The notes under the pieces are model-generated. The model had not been told where the DNA came from. It saw nothing but the letters and a program-made list of their open reading frames with translations, and did not search any database. Source: an uncultured bacterium (GTDB lineage: Bacteria > Bacillota_A > Clostridia > Oscillospirales > Oscillospiraceae). From it: 6,577 nucleotides of DNA. Made by a program: the position numbers and the translations under genes. This document shows positions 5,368 through 6,577 of the stretch, one piece after another. Positions within the stretch are counted from its first letter, which is position 1. Every line of letters starts with the position of its first letter. The stretch covers positions 1 through 6,577 of the forward strand of contig CAMEHJ010000065.1 of the NCBI GenBank assembly GCA_945917385.1. The letters are read 5' to 3'.

Positions 5368-5952
5368 TTAGAAAATCTTCATGCCGCTGAAGCCCATGAA
5401 GGCAAGTGCCAGCAGAGCGGCGGAAACGAGGCAGATGGGGAAGCCCTCAAAGCATTCGGGGTAATCGGAGAACTGAACGCGCTCACGCACGCTTGCGAAC
5501 AGAACGATAGCGAGCATGAAGCCGACGCCGCCGGTGATACCGTAGACAACGGACTCAATGAAGTTGTAGCTGTTCTGTACGTTCAGCAGAACAACGCCGA
5601 GAACCGCGCAGTTGGTGGTGATAAGGGGCAGGTAGATGCCCAGCGCGGAGTACAGGGAGGGTACGGACTTCTTCAGGAACATTTCGACGAACTGAACCAG
5701 TGCGGCAATGACCAGAATAAAGGCCAGAGTCTGAAGGAACTCAAGGTGAAGGGCAACGAGTATGTACTCATTGATGACCCAGCAGATCGCGGATGCAAGA
5801 CCCATAACGAAGATAACCGCAAGACCCATGCCGGTGGCGGTGTCAACCTTGCTGGAGCAGCCAAGGAAGGGGCAGCAGCCGAGAAACTACGAGAAGATGA
5901 AGTTATTTACGAGAATTGCGCCGAGAGAGATGGAAATGATGTTGGTAAGCAT
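5368..5952 (-). pseudogene. rnfA: Rnf complex subunit A, interrupted by in-frame TAG at codon 22
   Basis: RnfA is a six-helix membrane subunit that pairs with RnfE to form the ion-conducting, iron-sulfur-bearing core. The reading frame starts at ATG 5952, overlapping the rnfE TAA as TAATG. AAAGGAGG (5970-5963) lies 10 nt upstream. It spans 195 codons, the normal family size. The N-terminus MLTNIISISLGAILVNNF and the family motif FLG-x-CPFLG (23-31) fit RnfA, but codon 22 between them is TAG. Downstream everything is conserved, including KVDTATGMGL (35-44), LITTNCAVLG (110-119) and the ending FMGFSGMKIF. Without suppression, only a 21-residue peptide would be made. The next ATG (codon 42, at 5829) has no ribosome binding site and would drop helix 1 and C27. 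It is either a recent nonsense allele, a sequence error or a recoded gene. The family assignment is sure; its functional state is not. Confidence 0.9.
5887..5889 (-). other. In-frame amber codon 22 of rnfA
   Basis: Minus-strand codons run AAC TTC ATC TTC TCG TAG TTT CTC GGC TGC. From my knowledge of the family, relatives have Lys, Gln or Arg just before FLG-x-CPF. A single C-to-T change from CAG or A-to-T from AAG would give TAG. There is no insertion or deletion here: the frame is the same on both sides. Confidence 0.93.
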
Positions 5953-6577
5953 TATTCATCTGCCTCCTTTGCAGCTTTTTCGGCAAGCTCTTTTTTCTTG
6001 GCAGACTTCTTGAGTGCGTACTGCATGAGAGCGATCAGGCAGCCGAGAGTAAGGAAGCCGCCGAACGGGAGGTTGAGGATAGCGGCACCGTAGGTGGAGG
6101 GGAAGATCTGGATGCCGGCGCCGGTGCCGTCCATGGTGATGCCCTTGGCGAGGTCGATAAGACCGCCGCCGAAGCGGCCGCTGCCGAGCAGCTCACGCAC
6201 AACGCACATTACGATAAGCACGCAGGTGTAGCCGAAGCCCTGGAAGATACCGTCGAAGAAAGAGGGGCCGATGGGGTTTTTCTGGCAGAACGCTTCCGCG
6301 CGGCCGATGATGATGCAGTTGACGACGATAAGGGGGATGAACACGCCGAGAGCTGCGCTCAGTGCGGGGATGAACGCCTGCAGCAGCAGGTCAACGATGG
6401 TAACGAAGCCCGCGATGACAACGACGAAGATTGCAAGACGGATTTCGTTCGGGATGACCTTGCGGATCGCGGAAACGACCACGTTGCAGCAGGTCAGGAT
6501 GATGAGAACGGACAGACCCATACCGACGCCGTTGAAGAGCGTGGTGGTAATGGCCATGGTGGCGCACATACCGATCA
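5952..6577 (-). CDS. rnfE: Rnf complex subunit E, N-terminus outside window
   Basis: RnfE is the membrane partner and distant homologue of RnfA in the Rnf ferredoxin:NAD+ oxidoreductase. The frame is open to the right edge. Before the first in-window ATG (6569) come codons for Ile-Gly, giving IGMCATMAITTT, which matches the internal LGMCPTLAVT region of RnfE. The true start is therefore outside, roughly 25 residues upstream. At least five hydrophobic segments are visible, with conserved features such as NGVGMG, IPLIVVNCIIIGRAEAF and GFGYTCVLIVMCVVRELLGSG (the last starting near 6239). The MC and NC cysteines correspond to those proposed to hold the membrane iron-sulfur cluster shared with RnfA. 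It ends in a charged tail (KKSAKKKELAEKAAKEADE). Its TAA overlaps the rnfA ATG by one base, implying translational coupling. The neighbouring rnfC, rnfD and rnfG should lie to the right. Confidence 0.95.
   Translation of the reverse strand, partial: IGMCATMAITTTLFNGVGMGLSVLIILTCCNVVVSAIRKVIPNEIRLAIFVVVIAGFVTIVDLLLQAFIPALSAALGVFIPLIVVNCIIIGRAEAFCQKNPIGPSFFDGIFQGFGYTCVLIVMCVVRELLGSGRFGGGLIDLAKGITMDGTGAGIQIFPSTYGAAILNLPFGGFLTLGCLIALMQYALKKSAKKKELAEKAAKEADE

Noticed and set aside
5887..5889. Pyrrolysine at the rnfA UAG as a functional residue.
   Set aside because: Known pyrrolysine proteins are mainly methylamine methyltransferases, nothing in the window points to a pyl system, and the position normally holds an ordinary polar or charged residue. 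It is kept only as a check within the main rnfA finding.

Overview
The window looks like a chromosomal segment from an anaerobic, fairly GC-rich member of the Clostridia, probably related to the Oscillospiraceae/Ruminococcaceae gut lineages. This placement rests on three things: a long Bacillus/Clostridium-type SRP RNA directly upstream of dnaX, strong AGGAGG ribosome binding sites, and an Rnf cluster whose RnfB carries the extra ferredoxin domains seen in anaerobic Firmicutes. The placement is inference, not a database match.

Left part (1-2750): a truncated tRNA-Ala(CGC) on the minus strand diverges from a plus-strand block holding the SRP RNA (about 269-566), dnaX (594-2315) and the ybaB/ebfC-type gene (2334-2684). 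Each of the two divergent RNA promoters has a 17-bp spacer. The AT-rich stretch between them (about 98-233) shows nothing else I can support. The block ends at a strong hairpin terminator (2711-2755). recR, often the next gene after ybaB, is not there.

Middle (2751-4540): a minus-strand gene encodes a 485-residue secreted protein rich in short Thr-Asn-x-Gly-Thr-Val repeats, including six 21-bp tandem DNA repeats. Its likely promoter (TTGACA, 17 bp, TATTAT) is followed directly by two adjacent palindromes resembling a repressor operator, then by a leader of about 150 nt with a hairpin. The gene looks less GC-rich than its neighbours and may be a variable accessory gene placed between housekeeping blocks. 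Two successive terminators separate it from the next operon.

Right part (4555-6577): the minus strand carries the end of an Rnf operon in the order rnfE-rnfA-rnfB. Rnf complexes exchange electrons between reduced ferredoxin and NAD+ while moving Na+ or H+ across the membrane. rnfE runs off the right edge, and rnfC, rnfD and rnfG should lie beyond it. The main anomaly is in rnfA. Its ribosome binding site, its ATG (overlapping the rnfE stop) and its whole downstream sequence are preserved, but codon 22 is an in-frame TAG at a position where relatives have a polar or charged residue. None of the six gene ends visible here uses TAG as a stop. The TAG could be a fresh nonsense mutation, a sequence error, or UAG read-through or suppression; the window alone cannot decide.
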